A stretch of DNA of 36,319 bases, taken from contig PBTC01000024.1 of assembly GCA_002726935.1 (NCBI GenBank), forward strand, positions 1 through 36,319, written 5' to 3'. The first letter of the stretch is position 1, and every line of letters begins with the position of its first letter. The position numbers and the translations under genes were made by a program. Below are positions 14,582 through 25,498 of this stretch, piece after piece. The notes below the pieces were generated by a model. It was not told where the DNA came from, made no database searches, and saw nothing but the letters and a program-made list of their open reading frames with translations. The DNA is from Candidatus Saccharimonadota bacterium (GTDB lineage Bacteria; Patescibacteriota; Saccharimonadia; Saccharimonadales; Saccharimonadaceae).

Positions 14582-15930
14582 GCGATTCCCCAGGCGCCCG
14601 GCCTCCCGCCGGCCAACCCAGCATTCTCTTCGAAGCCAGCAATCTCGGCCTGGCCGCCGGCACGGGCATTGCGACCTATGCCCGCGCCCTGGCAGGCGCC
14701 GCGGGACGCCTCTGCTTTTCCCCGCTGGGCCTGTTCGACGTCGCCCGCGGGCTCGACCGCCGACAGGGCGCCCTGAACGAGGTGCTGGCTTTCGACGCGA
14801 TCGACCCGGACGAGGGCGTTCCGCTCCTGCGGGATATCGGGCGGATCCTTGCCGCGCCGGTGCGGGCGCTCCGCGGCCTGGCGCCCATCGAGATCCCGCA
14901 GAGTGGCGTCGTCGTTGACCAGGCCACGCGGTCGCTGCGGGCCTTCGACAAGGTGTATGCCGTCACCCGCCTGATCGAGGCCGCCCGCGGCCATTTCAAA
15001 TGCTACGGACGCAGCGCGCAACTGCGCCTGCCGCAGCCGCCGTCGCTGTTCCACGCCACGCATCCGGTGCCTCTCACCGTCAAGGGCATACCCAACCTCG
15101 TCACCATCCACGACCTGGTACCCCTGCGGCTGCCCTTCACGACGCTGGACGACAAGCGCCATTTCTACAAACTGGTTCACCATCTCGCGCGCACGGCCGA
15201 CCACATCGTCACGGTCTCGGAGCATTCGCGGCGCGACATCATCGAGGTGCTGGGCGTCGACGAACGGCGGGTCACCAACACCTGGCAGGCGGTCGACGTT
15301 CCGGCCGACCTAATCACCCTCTCCGAAGATGCACTCGCCGACCGGCTCCAGCGGCTGTTCGGTCTCGACCCTAGCGAATACTACCTGTTCTGCGGCGCCA
15401 TAGAGCCCAAGAAGAACGTGTCCCGATTGCTGGATGCCTATGCCGCCTCCGGCACGAAACGCCCGCTCATCCTGTCAGGCAGCCGCGGCTGGCAGAACCG
15501 CACCGAGCTGCGCAAGATCGGCAGCGACCGCTTCCGGTCCTTCCGCATCGACGGCCAGTCAATCCGGCGCGAACGCCAGGTGCGCCGCCTTGACTATCTT
15601 GCACGCGACCAGCTCCTTCTGCTGATGCGCGGTGCGCGGGCGCTGCTGTTCCCCTCGATCTATGAGGGGTTCGGCCTGCCGGTCGTCGAGGCCATGGCGC
15701 TGGGCACGCCGGTGCTCACCGCCAATGTCTCGTCGCTTCCCGAAGTTGCCGGCGATGCGGCTCTGCTGGTCGATCCCTACTCGATCGACGCCCTGAGCCG
15801 AGGCATCACCGCACTCGACGCGGACTCGGCCCTGAGGTCGGAACTCTCACGACGAGGGACTGAACAGGCCAAGAAGTTTTCGGCGAACGAGTACGACGAG
15901 CGCCTGAAGCAATTGTACCAACAGTTCTAG
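14578..15930 (+). CDS. GT4 family glycosyltransferase
   Basis: The 450-aa GT-B enzyme carries the GT4 signature YLFCGAIEPKKNVSRLLDAY (donor-domain start) and FPSIYEGFGLPVVEAMALG (nucleotide-sugar site with the two glutamates seven residues apart). These are followed by TPVLTANVSSLPEVAGDAA. The N-terminal half begins with ILFEASNLGLAAGTGIATYA and contains VTIHDLVPLRLP, also typical. It is thus a cytoplasmic retaining glycosyltransferase, probably using a GDP- or UDP-sugar to extend the polysaccharide. It overlaps the FkbM gene by 4 nt and precedes manC by 10 bp, so the three form one operon. Since ManC makes GDP-mannose, this enzyme may use GDP-mannose or its product; that is an inference. Confidence 0.88.
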   Translation: MSDSPGARPPAGQPSILFEASNLGLAAGTGIATYARALAGAAGRLCFSPLGLFDVARGLDRRQGALNEVLAFDAIDPDEGVPLLRDIGRILAAPVRALRGLAPIEIPQSGVVVDQATRSLRAFDKVYAVTRLIEAARGHFKCYGRSAQLRLPQPPSLFHATHPVPLTVKGIPNLVTIHDLVPLRLPFTTLDDKRHFYKLVHHLARTADHIVTVSEHSRRDIIEVLGVDERRVTNTWQAVDVPADLITLSEDALADRLQRLFGLDPSEYYLFCGAIEPKKNVSRLLDAYAASGTKRPLILSGSRGWQNRTELRKIGSDRFRSFRIDGQSIRRERQVRRLDYLARDQLLLLMRGARALLFPSIYEGFGLPVVEAMALGTPVLTANVSSLPEVAGDAALLVDPYSIDALSRGITALDADSALRSELSRRGTEQAKKFSANEYDERLKQLYQQF

Positions 15931-15940
15931 TAAGGAGATC

Positions 15941-17377
15941 ATGTCTCTCATCACGCCCGTCATCCTGGTCGGAGGCTCAGGCAAGCGCCTGTGGCCGTTG
16001 TCGCGCGAGAGCATGCCCAAGCAGTTCGTGCCGCTTCTCGGCAAGCAGTCGACCTTCCAGCAGACGCTCGTCCGGGTCGCGGACCGCGGCCTCTTCGGCC
16101 GACCCGCTGTCGCCACCAACGACGCCTACCGCTTCATGGCGGAGCAGCAGGCCAAGGAAGTCGGGATCGAGATCGACATCCTGGTGGAACCGTCGCGGCG
16201 GGATTCGGGACCGGCCATGGCGGCAGCCGCAGCCTACACCCGCAATCTCGGCTCGAAGGCCGTCCTCGCCCTCGCCTCGGACCATCTGGTGATCGGATCC
16301 GAGGAATTCCGCTCCGGCTGCCGCGACGGACTCAACGCCGTGCAGAAGGGCGGCATCGTGACTTTCGGCATCCCGCCGACGGAGCCTAAGACCGACTACG
16401 GCTACATCCGGCCGGGTAGCGAGCATATCGGTCCCGTGATGAAGGTCTCGGCGTTCGTCGAGAAGCCGAATGCCCAGACGGCGTTGCGCTACATCGCCGA
16501 GGGCTTGCTGTGGAACAGCGGCAATTTCCTCTTCCCGCCAGACCTGCTGCTTTCGGAGATGACGCGCTTCGAGCCCGAGATGGCCGCCGCTGCGGAAGAA
16601 GCCGTCGCCAAAGCCAAGGTCACCGGGTCCACGGTCTTCCTTGATGCCGCAGCCTTCGCCAAGGCGCCGGCCAAGTCGATCGACTACGCGGTGATGGAGC
16701 GGACCGACAAATGCTGGGTCGTGCCGGCCCGTTTCCGCTGGTCCGACCTCGGAACATGGGACGCGCTGCTGGACGTCGGCAATGCCGACAGCTCGGGCAA
16801 CGTGACCGAAGGACCAGTCGAGATCGACCATGTCCGCAATTCCTATGTCCGTTCGGACGGCCCGCTGACGGCGGTCATCGGCGTGGAAGACGTCGTCGTG
16901 GTCGCCATGAACGACGCGGTCCTGGTGGGACATCGGGAAAACCTGCCGCGCCTCAAAGACGTCGTGCAGCGCATGTCGGACGGCAAGCATCGCGCCGCGA
17001 CCGAGCATGCCGTGATCCACCGCCCCTGGGGCAGCTACCAGGACATCGACCGTGGCGAGCGGTTCCGTGCCAAGCGCCTCACGGTCAAACCGGGCGCCAA
17101 GCTCAGCCTGCAGAGCCACAACCGCCGTGCCGAACACTGGGTCGTGGTGAAGGGCGTTGCCGAGGTAACGCTCGACGGCAAGATCATGACGCTGCACGAG
17201 AACGACTCGACCTACATCCCGATTGGCGGCATCCATCGCCTCGCCAACCCAGGCAAGGAACTGCTCGAAGTCGTCGAGGTGCAGACAGGCGACTACGTCG
17301 AGGAAGACGACATCGTCCGCTACGAAGATATCTATCACCGTGCACCGCGTGATCCATCCACTCGAGTTCCGACTTAG
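15941..17377 (+). CDS. manC: Mannose-1-phosphate guanylyltransferase / mannose-6-phosphate isomerase
   Basis: The 478-aa enzyme is the two-domain ManC/AlgA type. The N-terminal nucleotidyltransferase shows VGGSGKRLWPLSRE and PKQFVPL (GTP and phosphate binding), FGIPPTEPKTDYGYI, and FVEKPNAQTA, the GDP-mannose pyrophosphorylase signature. The C-terminal cupin domain begins at HRPWGSYQDID and has LSLQSHNRRAEHWVVVKG, the type II phosphomannose isomerase metal site. It makes GDP-mannose from fructose-6-phosphate through mannose-6-phosphate, given a phosphomannomutase that is not in this window. AAGGAGATC just before the ATG fixes the start. It closes the high-GC FkbM-GT4-ManC operon; the genes after it are GC-poor. 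GDP-mannose feeds the Gmd and Rmd steps downstream. Confidence 0.95.
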   Translation: MSLITPVILVGGSGKRLWPLSRESMPKQFVPLLGKQSTFQQTLVRVADRGLFGRPAVATNDAYRFMAEQQAKEVGIEIDILVEPSRRDSGPAMAAAAAYTRNLGSKAVLALASDHLVIGSEEFRSGCRDGLNAVQKGGIVTFGIPPTEPKTDYGYIRPGSEHIGPVMKVSAFVEKPNAQTALRYIAEGLLWNSGNFLFPPDLLLSEMTRFEPEMAAAAEEAVAKAKVTGSTVFLDAAAFAKAPAKSIDYAVMERTDKCWVVPARFRWSDLGTWDALLDVGNADSSGNVTEGPVEIDHVRNSYVRSDGPLTAVIGVEDVVVVAMNDAVLVGHRENLPRLKDVVQRMSDGKHRAATEHAVIHRPWGSYQDIDRGERFRAKRLTVKPGAKLSLQSHNRRAEHWVVVKGVAEVTLDGKIMTLHENDSTYIPIGGIHRLANPGKELLEVVEVQTGDYVEEDDIVRYEDIYHRAPRDPSTRVPT

Positions 17378-17434
17378 GAGCGATCCTCCACATCCTATGA
17401 CCCACATAACGCTCACTCACGATGAAGGCCCCGC

Positions 17435-18688
17435 ATGACTCCTGACTCGCTTCCGCCGCGCTATGAAAAAATAAACGAATGCCGCATCGGCGGCGGAAAC
17501 GACTTAGTTTCCGTTCTAAATCTCGGACATCAAGCGCTCACCGGCGTATTCCCAAAGGACGCCAATCAAAGCATCACTTCTGGGCCTCTTGAATTAGTAT
17601 GGTCCCCCAAGTCCGGTTTGTTGCAACTGGGTCACTCTTACAGCGCCACGGAGATGTACGGCGAAAACTATGGGTATCGATCCGGCCTAAATCAGTCCAT
17701 GGTTGACCACCTGACACGTAAGGCTCGCATGCTTGAGCAGCTAGCCCCTGTATCCCCAGGCGACACTGTACTGGACATTGGCTCCAACGACGGGACCCTT
17801 CTAAAGGCTTACTCCACAAGCTCACTGAATCGCATCGGCATTGATCCAACGGGCATCAAATTTAAAAGCTTTTACCCGCCCGACATTCAGCTAGTGCCGG
17901 ACTTCTTTTCCAAAAAGGCTTTTTATTTGGCTAGTTCTAGGAGCGCTACCCTCATCACCTCGATAGCAATGTTCTACGACTTGGAAGACCCCATCGGCTT
18001 TGCTCGCGAGATCGAGGCGTGTCTCACACCAGAGGGCATATGGCATTTTGAGCAGAGCTATATGCCTTCCATGCTCCGTCTTTGCTCATATGACACGATA
18101 TGCCACGAGCATATCGAATTCTACTCCTTGAGCGTCGTTAAAAAAATTCTCGAATGCGCCGATCTCAAAATTATTGATGTGCAGATGAATGCAGTAAACG
18201 GAGGTAGCTTTGCCGTAACCGCCGCGAAAAAAAACAGCTCAAAACCAGCGAATGATGCGGTTGTGAATTGGCTTTTAGAGAACGAACATCGCATGGGGTT
18301 AAATACCCCCCGCCCTTATCGGGACTTTGAGGAACGCGTGTATCGCCACCGCGAAGACCTGCGCCGCCTCCTTCAGTCTCTCGTGGCTGATGGAAAGAAA
18401 ATTATAGGCTACGGCGCCTCCACAAAAGGGAATGTAGTTCTTCAGTTTTGCAACATCACCAATAAAGAATTAAGCGCCATAGCGGAAGTAAATCCTGACA
18501 AGTTTGGATGCTATACTCCCGGCACTTCGATTCCAATCGTTTCCGAATCAGAAGCACGCTCTATGCGCCCTGACTACCTCCTGATTCTGCCATGGCATTT
18601 CAAAGATGGCATCGTCCGTAGAGAGCAAGCCTTCCTAGATGCTGGGGGCAAACTGATCATTCCCTTTCCCGAAATAGAAATCATCTGA
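17435..18688 (+). CDS. C-methyltransferase-like SAM-dependent enzyme
   Basis: The 417-aa protein has the three-part build of sugar C-methyltransferases (PF08421-PF13489-PF08484; NovU and TylC3 are relatives). The N-terminal part keeps VLNLGHQALTGVFP and YGENYGYRSGLN. The SAM domain has TVLDIGSNDGTLLKAY (112-125). CHEHIEFYSL sits at 223-232. The C-terminal part has IIGYGASTKGNVVLQF and LLILPWHFKDGI. In the usual family the N-terminal part holds four zinc-binding cysteines. Here the first pair reads CRIGG and the second WSPKSGL, so most of them are missing and the zinc site is probably lost. The likely role is methylating a nucleotide-linked sugar or its 4-keto form, or a related modification. 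It stands first in the GC-poor cassette, 21 bp before gmd. Confidence 0.82.
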   Translation: MTPDSLPPRYEKINECRIGGGNDLVSVLNLGHQALTGVFPKDANQSITSGPLELVWSPKSGLLQLGHSYSATEMYGENYGYRSGLNQSMVDHLTRKARMLEQLAPVSPGDTVLDIGSNDGTLLKAYSTSSLNRIGIDPTGIKFKSFYPPDIQLVPDFFSKKAFYLASSRSATLITSIAMFYDLEDPIGFAREIEACLTPEGIWHFEQSYMPSMLRLCSYDTICHEHIEFYSLSVVKKILECADLKIIDVQMNAVNGGSFAVTAAKKNSSKPANDAVVNWLLENEHRMGLNTPRPYRDFEERVYRHREDLRRLLQSLVADGKKIIGYGASTKGNVVLQFCNITNKELSAIAEVNPDKFGCYTPGTSIPIVSESEARSMRPDYLLILPWHFKDGIVRREQAFLDAGGKLIIPFPEIEII

Positions 18689-18703
18689 CCTTTAAATACC
18701 TGA

Positions 18704-20645
<1,942 letters not shown>

Positions 20646-20649
<4 letters not shown>

Positions 20650-21743
20650 CTCCCCCTTCTTTCACGCCCGACGTCTTGCAACTGAACGAGAACGATCGTC
20701 TGTAAAATAGTCCTAATCTGGGAGAAAAGAGTTTCAGGCGAAGCACCGTCCGCTTCTGCTTCAGGAATCTGCAATTTGTATCCATTTCGCAATAAAAAGA
20801 GCTCCAACAATGACTCAGTCATTGAAAGAACATCCAAAAGTTTCTCGCATGCACCACGCAGCGGGATAAGCTCGGAAAGAAGGGAATTTCGCGGTGATTC
20901 TTTAAATTCTGTACTCGAAAGTAACTCAGTGAGAAATGCCTCTATCTTCATCCCTTGGGATAGAGCGTTGCCGTATAACTCAACGCCCTCGGCCTCTGCG
21001 TCTCGACCGAATATTGCCCGATATGAATCACCGACTATCTCGGAGTAAGCCGCACCGCCAGAAGGTACTGGCAGTCCCCTTCTAAGGGTCAAAAATTCTG
21101 TGATAAGCGCCTCTACGCGCATGCCATTTTTGAGCGCTTCTCCATAGAGGCGGTGACCATCCGCCTCTGGTTCCCGCCCAAGCAGCGCTAAGTATACGCC
21201 TTGTACAATGTCAGCAATTGGGATGCTCCCAAGTTGAGAACAGCCGGATTCCGTAGCGCTTTGAAATTCTGAGGATGTCATGACTGGCAGCTTTTCAAGT
21301 TCTGCAGTGGCGTCACTTAGATGCGGCGCGAGTTCGTGCGCTTTAGCATAAAATTGACGAGCACGGCGGTAACGTCCCATTTTTTTTTCCAGATGCCCAA
21401 TTTGAAGATGAAGATCGGCATCTTCCGGCATAACACTGAGGGCTTTCTGATAAGCGTCGCCGGCGCGCCCATTTTGCCCCGCCTCTTTTAACGCATGGCC
21501 AAGCTGAACAAGGATTGGTCCATCGAGAGGAGATAGTTTCAAGTACTGAGTGTAGGCTTCAATTGCCTCCTTCCAGTTCTTTCTGTCGCGCGCGGCATCT
21601 CCGCGGTCTCGCCACTTCTGCGGGCCACCGAATATCCTAGTAATTAGATTCACCGCTAGGTCGCCTGTCGAAAAACTGGCCAGGATTATAGAATTGCCAT
21701 CCATTCGAACATCATCCAGATGAATAGGCGTTTCCTTTACCAA
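20646..21743 (-). CDS. TPR-repeat protein with two DUF4214 repeats
   Basis: The 365-aa protein has at least three tetratricopeptide repeats (about 41-140; WKEAIEAYTQYLKLSP, GRAGDAYQKALSVMPEDADL, RRARQFYAKAHELAP). These are followed by two DUF4214-like units (about 178-215 and 230-270: VYLALLGREPEADGHRLY and YRAIFGRDAEAEGVELY). No signal peptide or membrane segment is clear. TPR parts bind proteins. DUF4214 repeats often sit next to glycosyltransferase domains and in secreted or surface proteins, with no proven activity. It could hold a glycosyltransferase complex together or sense chain length; both are guesses. It is the only gene of this part of the cassette on the minus strand, with an ATG at 21743 or an alternative one at 21704. 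Confidence 0.75.
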
Positions 21744-21921
21744 AGGCGGAAATATTTTTGGTCTTCGGCTTTCGCGCTAGGCGAACCTGCCGACTAGAGT
21801 GCCTTTCATGGAAGTTGTGGAAGAATGCATCTTCTTGATCTTACTTCATAAAGACCGATAACGGAATGCGTCGTCCTTACAGGTTAGCAATAGCGCCCCG
21901 AGCATCGTTACGCGTGGTTAA

Positions 21922-24255
21922 ATGATGAGCAGCATCAAGGTCGACAACGTGGTTGTAGACGCGCGACCACTCCAAGACCCGGATTATAGATATCGCGGCG
22001 TTGGGCAGCATTCAACTACGCTTATCCGCGCGCTCCGGGAATACCATTGGTCATCGCGACGGCCTCGCTTAACAGCCCTCGTCGACTATCAAATGCTGCC
22101 CCTTACCGCTGACCATACAGCCTTGTTCGATGACGTAGTAAATGGCGGTGGGGCGCGCTCTGACACCAACTCTTGGTTTCTGAGTTTGTCCCCGATGACA
22201 CACGACCCATTGTGGGTAGCCGGGCTTCTCACGGATCCTCAAATCTACAAAATTGCACTTTTCTACGATCTTATTCCTCTTGAGTTTCCAGAGCGCTACC
22301 TAAGACACCATACGCTCAAGAGCGCTTATCTGACTTCCCTCGCCTGGCTCCGTCAGTACGATAAGTTCGCTTGCATATCCGAGTACACAGCCGAAAGCTT
22401 ACTACGAAGCTGCGGTGTGAGCCGGTCCCGCATGTTTGTCTCTGGAGTTGCCTTAAGACCAGAGCTGTCTCCTCTCGAAGCTTCCGAAATTGCATTTAAT
22501 GACCGGCGGTATATTCTCATCGCTGGAGGTGGCGATCCACGGAAGAATCCCGAATGCGCCTTGCGGGCTATTGGTGCATCAAGATTGTTGCAACGCCTAA
22601 ACCTGTCTGCCGTCGTCTTCGGCACTTATTCATCCGAAGCCAGAAGCGCGCTTAGAGCTCAGTTTTCCCAAGCGGGCGGCCCCGCGAGCTGTCTGCAGTT
22701 CCCGGGGCATTTGACCGACGCTGAGCTTCAGGACTTGTATAGAAGGGCTCTGGTAACGATCGTTCCGTCTTTTGCAGAAGGATTCTCGATCCCAATCATA
22801 GAAAGCGCTGTAAGCCGCACTCCTGTGCTGGTTTCCGATGTCGGCGCTCACCCGGAACTAGTTCGCAATGCCGCAAGGCGCTTCGATCCCGATAGGCCCG
22901 ACCAGCTTCAAAAGATGCTCGAACGTTTGGCGGCCGATCAAGTCGAGTGGGAAGAGGCCCAACGAGAGCAAGAAAATATATGGAAGCCGTATAGCGTTGA
23001 AGAGGTGGGAAAGCGCTTCATCCGCGGAGTGCTAGACAGACCGGTGGCGACTGCCGCCCCGCGAGTTCGACGCGCTGTGCGGCCAAGAATTGCCGTACTA
23101 ACTCCGATGCCGCCTGCGGAGTCGGGGGTAGCTGACTTCTCCGCCGCCACCTTGAAACCACTAGCCCAGTTCGCGGAGCTCCACCTCTTTACGGACACCA
23201 AGAATGTCAGGCCGGTTACAGGCTTTTTCTCTCAGATGCCAGTTCGAGCCGCGGGTCTACAACTGGGTCGTTTTGACCGGATGATATCTGTTATCGGGAA
23301 CTCCGATCATCACACATCAATCTTCCACCATCTGCTGCAGTACGGGGGCGCTGCCATCGCGCACGATGCCCGAATGATCAATTTTTACATGGGCGTCTTG
23401 GGTCTTCAGAAAGCCCTTACGGTCGCACGCTCGGAGTACGACGAAGATTGTAGTGCAGCCGATTTGCAAAAGTGGCTTCTGAACCAAAGAGAGTTGCCGA
23501 TACTGTTTCTCTCCGAAGTGGCAAGGTCCGCAGCTCCGCTAATTGTGCACTCGGCGGTAACTGCGAAGGCTATAACCAAACAGTACCGCGTTCAGCCGAA
23601 GCAACTTCCTTTCGCCCAGTATCGTCGCCTCCCATCCGACTTGTTGTCACCCAACACTCGCTCCTCCATTCGGCGCCGCATAGGATGGTCCCCGCGGGAT
23701 ATCGTCATTTGTTCCTTTGGCTTTGTCAGCGATGACAAGGCGCCCGATGAAATCATTTGGGCTCTGCGATTGTTGTTAGACTGGGGCGTTTCCGCCCGAC
23801 TGGTCTTCTGCGGATTCGCTCATCCTGGAACAGCTGAACGGCTCCGGAAGCTCGCTGGTGATATTGGCGTTCTCGATAGGCTTCAGTTGTTCGACACCGT
23901 GGTATCGGAGTCTGACTATGTATCCCATCTGGTTGCGACCGACCTCGCAGTACAGCTTCGCACATATTTTATGGGCGGCTTATCGGGGGGACTGGGAGAC
24001 TGCATCGCCGCAGCAGTACCAACTGTCGCTAATGAGCATCTCGCAGAGGCCATGGAGGCTCCCAGTTATGTCGTACGGACATCTGACCATCTCTCTCCGG
24101 TGCTGATCGCGGAGGCTTTATTGGATTTGATCCCATCCGCACATTATAAGGCTCGCCCGCTCGATGAGGCCGATTTGTTTCGGGCCAGTCATAGTCCGGA
24201 GAAGTACGTAGACCATCTACTAAATGCGCTGGATCTTGAGAAGGTCACAAATTGA
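21922..24255 (+). CDS. Double GT4 glycosyltransferase (two fused domains)
   Basis: The 777-aa protein consists of two GT-B modules. The first (about 1-380) begins VVVDARPLQDPDYRYRGVGQ and has LIAGGGDPRKNPECALRAI and PSFAEGFSIPIIESAVSRT with both glutamates of the GT4 motif. The second (about 395-775) opens RIAVLTPMPPAESGVADFSA, has IVICSFGFVSDDKAPDEII, and ends with LRTYFMGGLSGGLGDCIAAAVP, where the EGFG...E motif is changed and the first glutamate is missing. Fused two-domain transferases often build a repeating disaccharide. The second domain may be weakened or use another donor. The start at 21922 has no clear ribosome-binding site. The TGA stop overlaps the TTG start of the next gene by 4 nt. 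Confidence 0.85.
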   Translation: MMSSIKVDNVVVDARPLQDPDYRYRGVGQHSTTLIRALREYHWSSRRPRLTALVDYQMLPLTADHTALFDDVVNGGGARSDTNSWFLSLSPMTHDPLWVAGLLTDPQIYKIALFYDLIPLEFPERYLRHHTLKSAYLTSLAWLRQYDKFACISEYTAESLLRSCGVSRSRMFVSGVALRPELSPLEASEIAFNDRRYILIAGGGDPRKNPECALRAIGASRLLQRLNLSAVVFGTYSSEARSALRAQFSQAGGPASCLQFPGHLTDAELQDLYRRALVTIVPSFAEGFSIPIIESAVSRTPVLVSDVGAHPELVRNAARRFDPDRPDQLQKMLERLAADQVEWEEAQREQENIWKPYSVEEVGKRFIRGVLDRPVATAAPRVRRAVRPRIAVLTPMPPAESGVADFSAATLKPLAQFAELHLFTDTKNVRPVTGFFSQMPVRAAGLQLGRFDRMISVIGNSDHHTSIFHHLLQYGGAAIAHDARMINFYMGVLGLQKALTVARSEYDEDCSAADLQKWLLNQRELPILFLSEVARSAAPLIVHSAVTAKAITKQYRVQPKQLPFAQYRRLPSDLLSPNTRSSIRRRIGWSPRDIVICSFGFVSDDKAPDEIIWALRLLLDWGVSARLVFCGFAHPGTAERLRKLAGDIGVLDRLQLFDTVVSESDYVSHLVATDLAVQLRTYFMGGLSGGLGDCIAAAVPTVANEHLAEAMEAPSYVVRTSDHLSPVLIAEALLDLIPSAHYKARPLDEADLFRASHSPEKYVDHLLNALDLEKVTN

Positions 24256-25433
24256 CCGTCTACATAGATATTACCGAGTTTATCAATTGCCCCATACGAT
24301 CCGGCGTCCAACGTGTCGTGAGGGCCCTCTTGTCGAACTGGCCGAACGAAGTTGAAAGTCAGCCTGTAGTGTTTCATCGCGATACACGTCGTCTATATAA
24401 AGTGCCTCTCCGCGCGTTAGATTTTGCCGTCGAACTTGCGCGCCAAGATTTTGGCACTGATAGCGAAGTTCAAAACGAACTCAATTTTCTCGGAGCTTTC
24501 CGCCAGGACCGCCCAGTCTACTTCAGTGATTCCGACTCGGTTTTAATACCGGAAGTATTCTATGACCCCCCTCGTGTGGAATTCTATAAGTCTATTATTA
24601 TAACCAGCTCGGTCCTACCACATTTTATCGTTTATGACTTTGTCCCCTGGCTTAGGCCAGACGTGGTTCGTCTTGAAGTGGGCGCCGGAAGCGCTATCAT
24701 GCCTTACCTTCAACTGATTCAAATAGCGGAAAAACGTGCATTTATTAGTTCTGCTGTTAGAGATGATTTTGCTTATAGAGTTTTGCGGTCATCGAAGCCA
24801 AACAGGATGGGGCATGTAGTTCCGTTGGGTGCCGACGGAATTGGCGGAAGGCGACAGGAATTCGATCCCACAAAAACTGTCGTCGCCTGCATCGGAACTC
24901 TCGATGGAAAGAAGAACCAGCATTTGCTCTTCGAGGCCTTCACCTCGTTGGTGGACATACCGAACCTGCAGTTGGTGTTTTTGGGGAAGGCCCCCGCTGC
25001 TCCAGCCCCTTGGCTTCGATCTTTGCTTTTGTCGACGTCGGAGCGTGTCAAAATTATCGATAACCCGACAGATGAGCAAATTTTCCAGACGCTAACTACG
25101 GCCCGAGCAACGGCATTTATTAGCACAAACGAAGGCTTTGGCTTGCCAGCTATTGAAAGCTTATATTTAGGAATTCCCGTTATAGTACATAAGTCCCTTC
25201 CGGCTATTTCAAACTTGCCGAATGTTGGTCAAATTCGCTTGGAGAGTAACGACCATACACATCTTCAAGAGGCTTTGCGGCATATCGACAGCAATCAAAA
25301 GCTTGAGCAGCTTTGGAAAGAGGCCAAGACCCTACGTTTAGGTACCTGGAAGAGTTTTTCGAACAGAATTGCTGATTGGGCCCACAATCGACCGTTTGGG
25401 TCGCTCAAGAGGTCGGCTTGGCTAAGGCGCTGA
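24252..25433 (+). CDS. GT4 family glycosyltransferase
   Basis: The product is 393 aa from a TTG start at 24252 that overlaps the previous stop (TTGA). It has the GT4 layout: N-terminal VYIDITEFINCPIRSGVQRVV, then VVACIGTLDGKKNQHLLFEAF at the domain junction, LQLVFLGKA, and ISTNEGFGLPAIESLYLGIPVIV with the nucleotide-sugar glutamates. It is thus a retaining cytoplasmic transferase, co-transcribed with the double GT4. Donor and acceptor are unknown; GDP-D-rhamnose is a candidate from context. A perfect 12-bp palindrome (CTTGATATCAAG) begins 7 bases after the stop at 25440, without a T-run directly next to it. Confidence 0.86.
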   Translation: MTVYIDITEFINCPIRSGVQRVVRALLSNWPNEVESQPVVFHRDTRRLYKVPLRALDFAVELARQDFGTDSEVQNELNFLGAFRQDRPVYFSDSDSVLIPEVFYDPPRVEFYKSIIITSSVLPHFIVYDFVPWLRPDVVRLEVGAGSAIMPYLQLIQIAEKRAFISSAVRDDFAYRVLRSSKPNRMGHVVPLGADGIGGRRQEFDPTKTVVACIGTLDGKKNQHLLFEAFTSLVDIPNLQLVFLGKAPAAPAPWLRSLLLSTSERVKIIDNPTDEQIFQTLTTARATAFISTNEGFGLPAIESLYLGIPVIVHKSLPAISNLPNVGQIRLESNDHTHLQEALRHIDSNQKLEQLWKEAKTLRLGTWKSFSNRIADWAHNRPFGSLKRSAWLRR

Positions 25434-25498
25434 CCCATCCTTGATATCAAGATGCCGCTCTTCAAATTTTTACACTTGTATGCCATTTTGGACTATAT

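Noticed and set aside
15977-17416. 479-aa open frame on the minus strand
   Set aside because: It is the shadow of manC in GC-rich DNA; manC has complete motifs and a ribosome-binding site.
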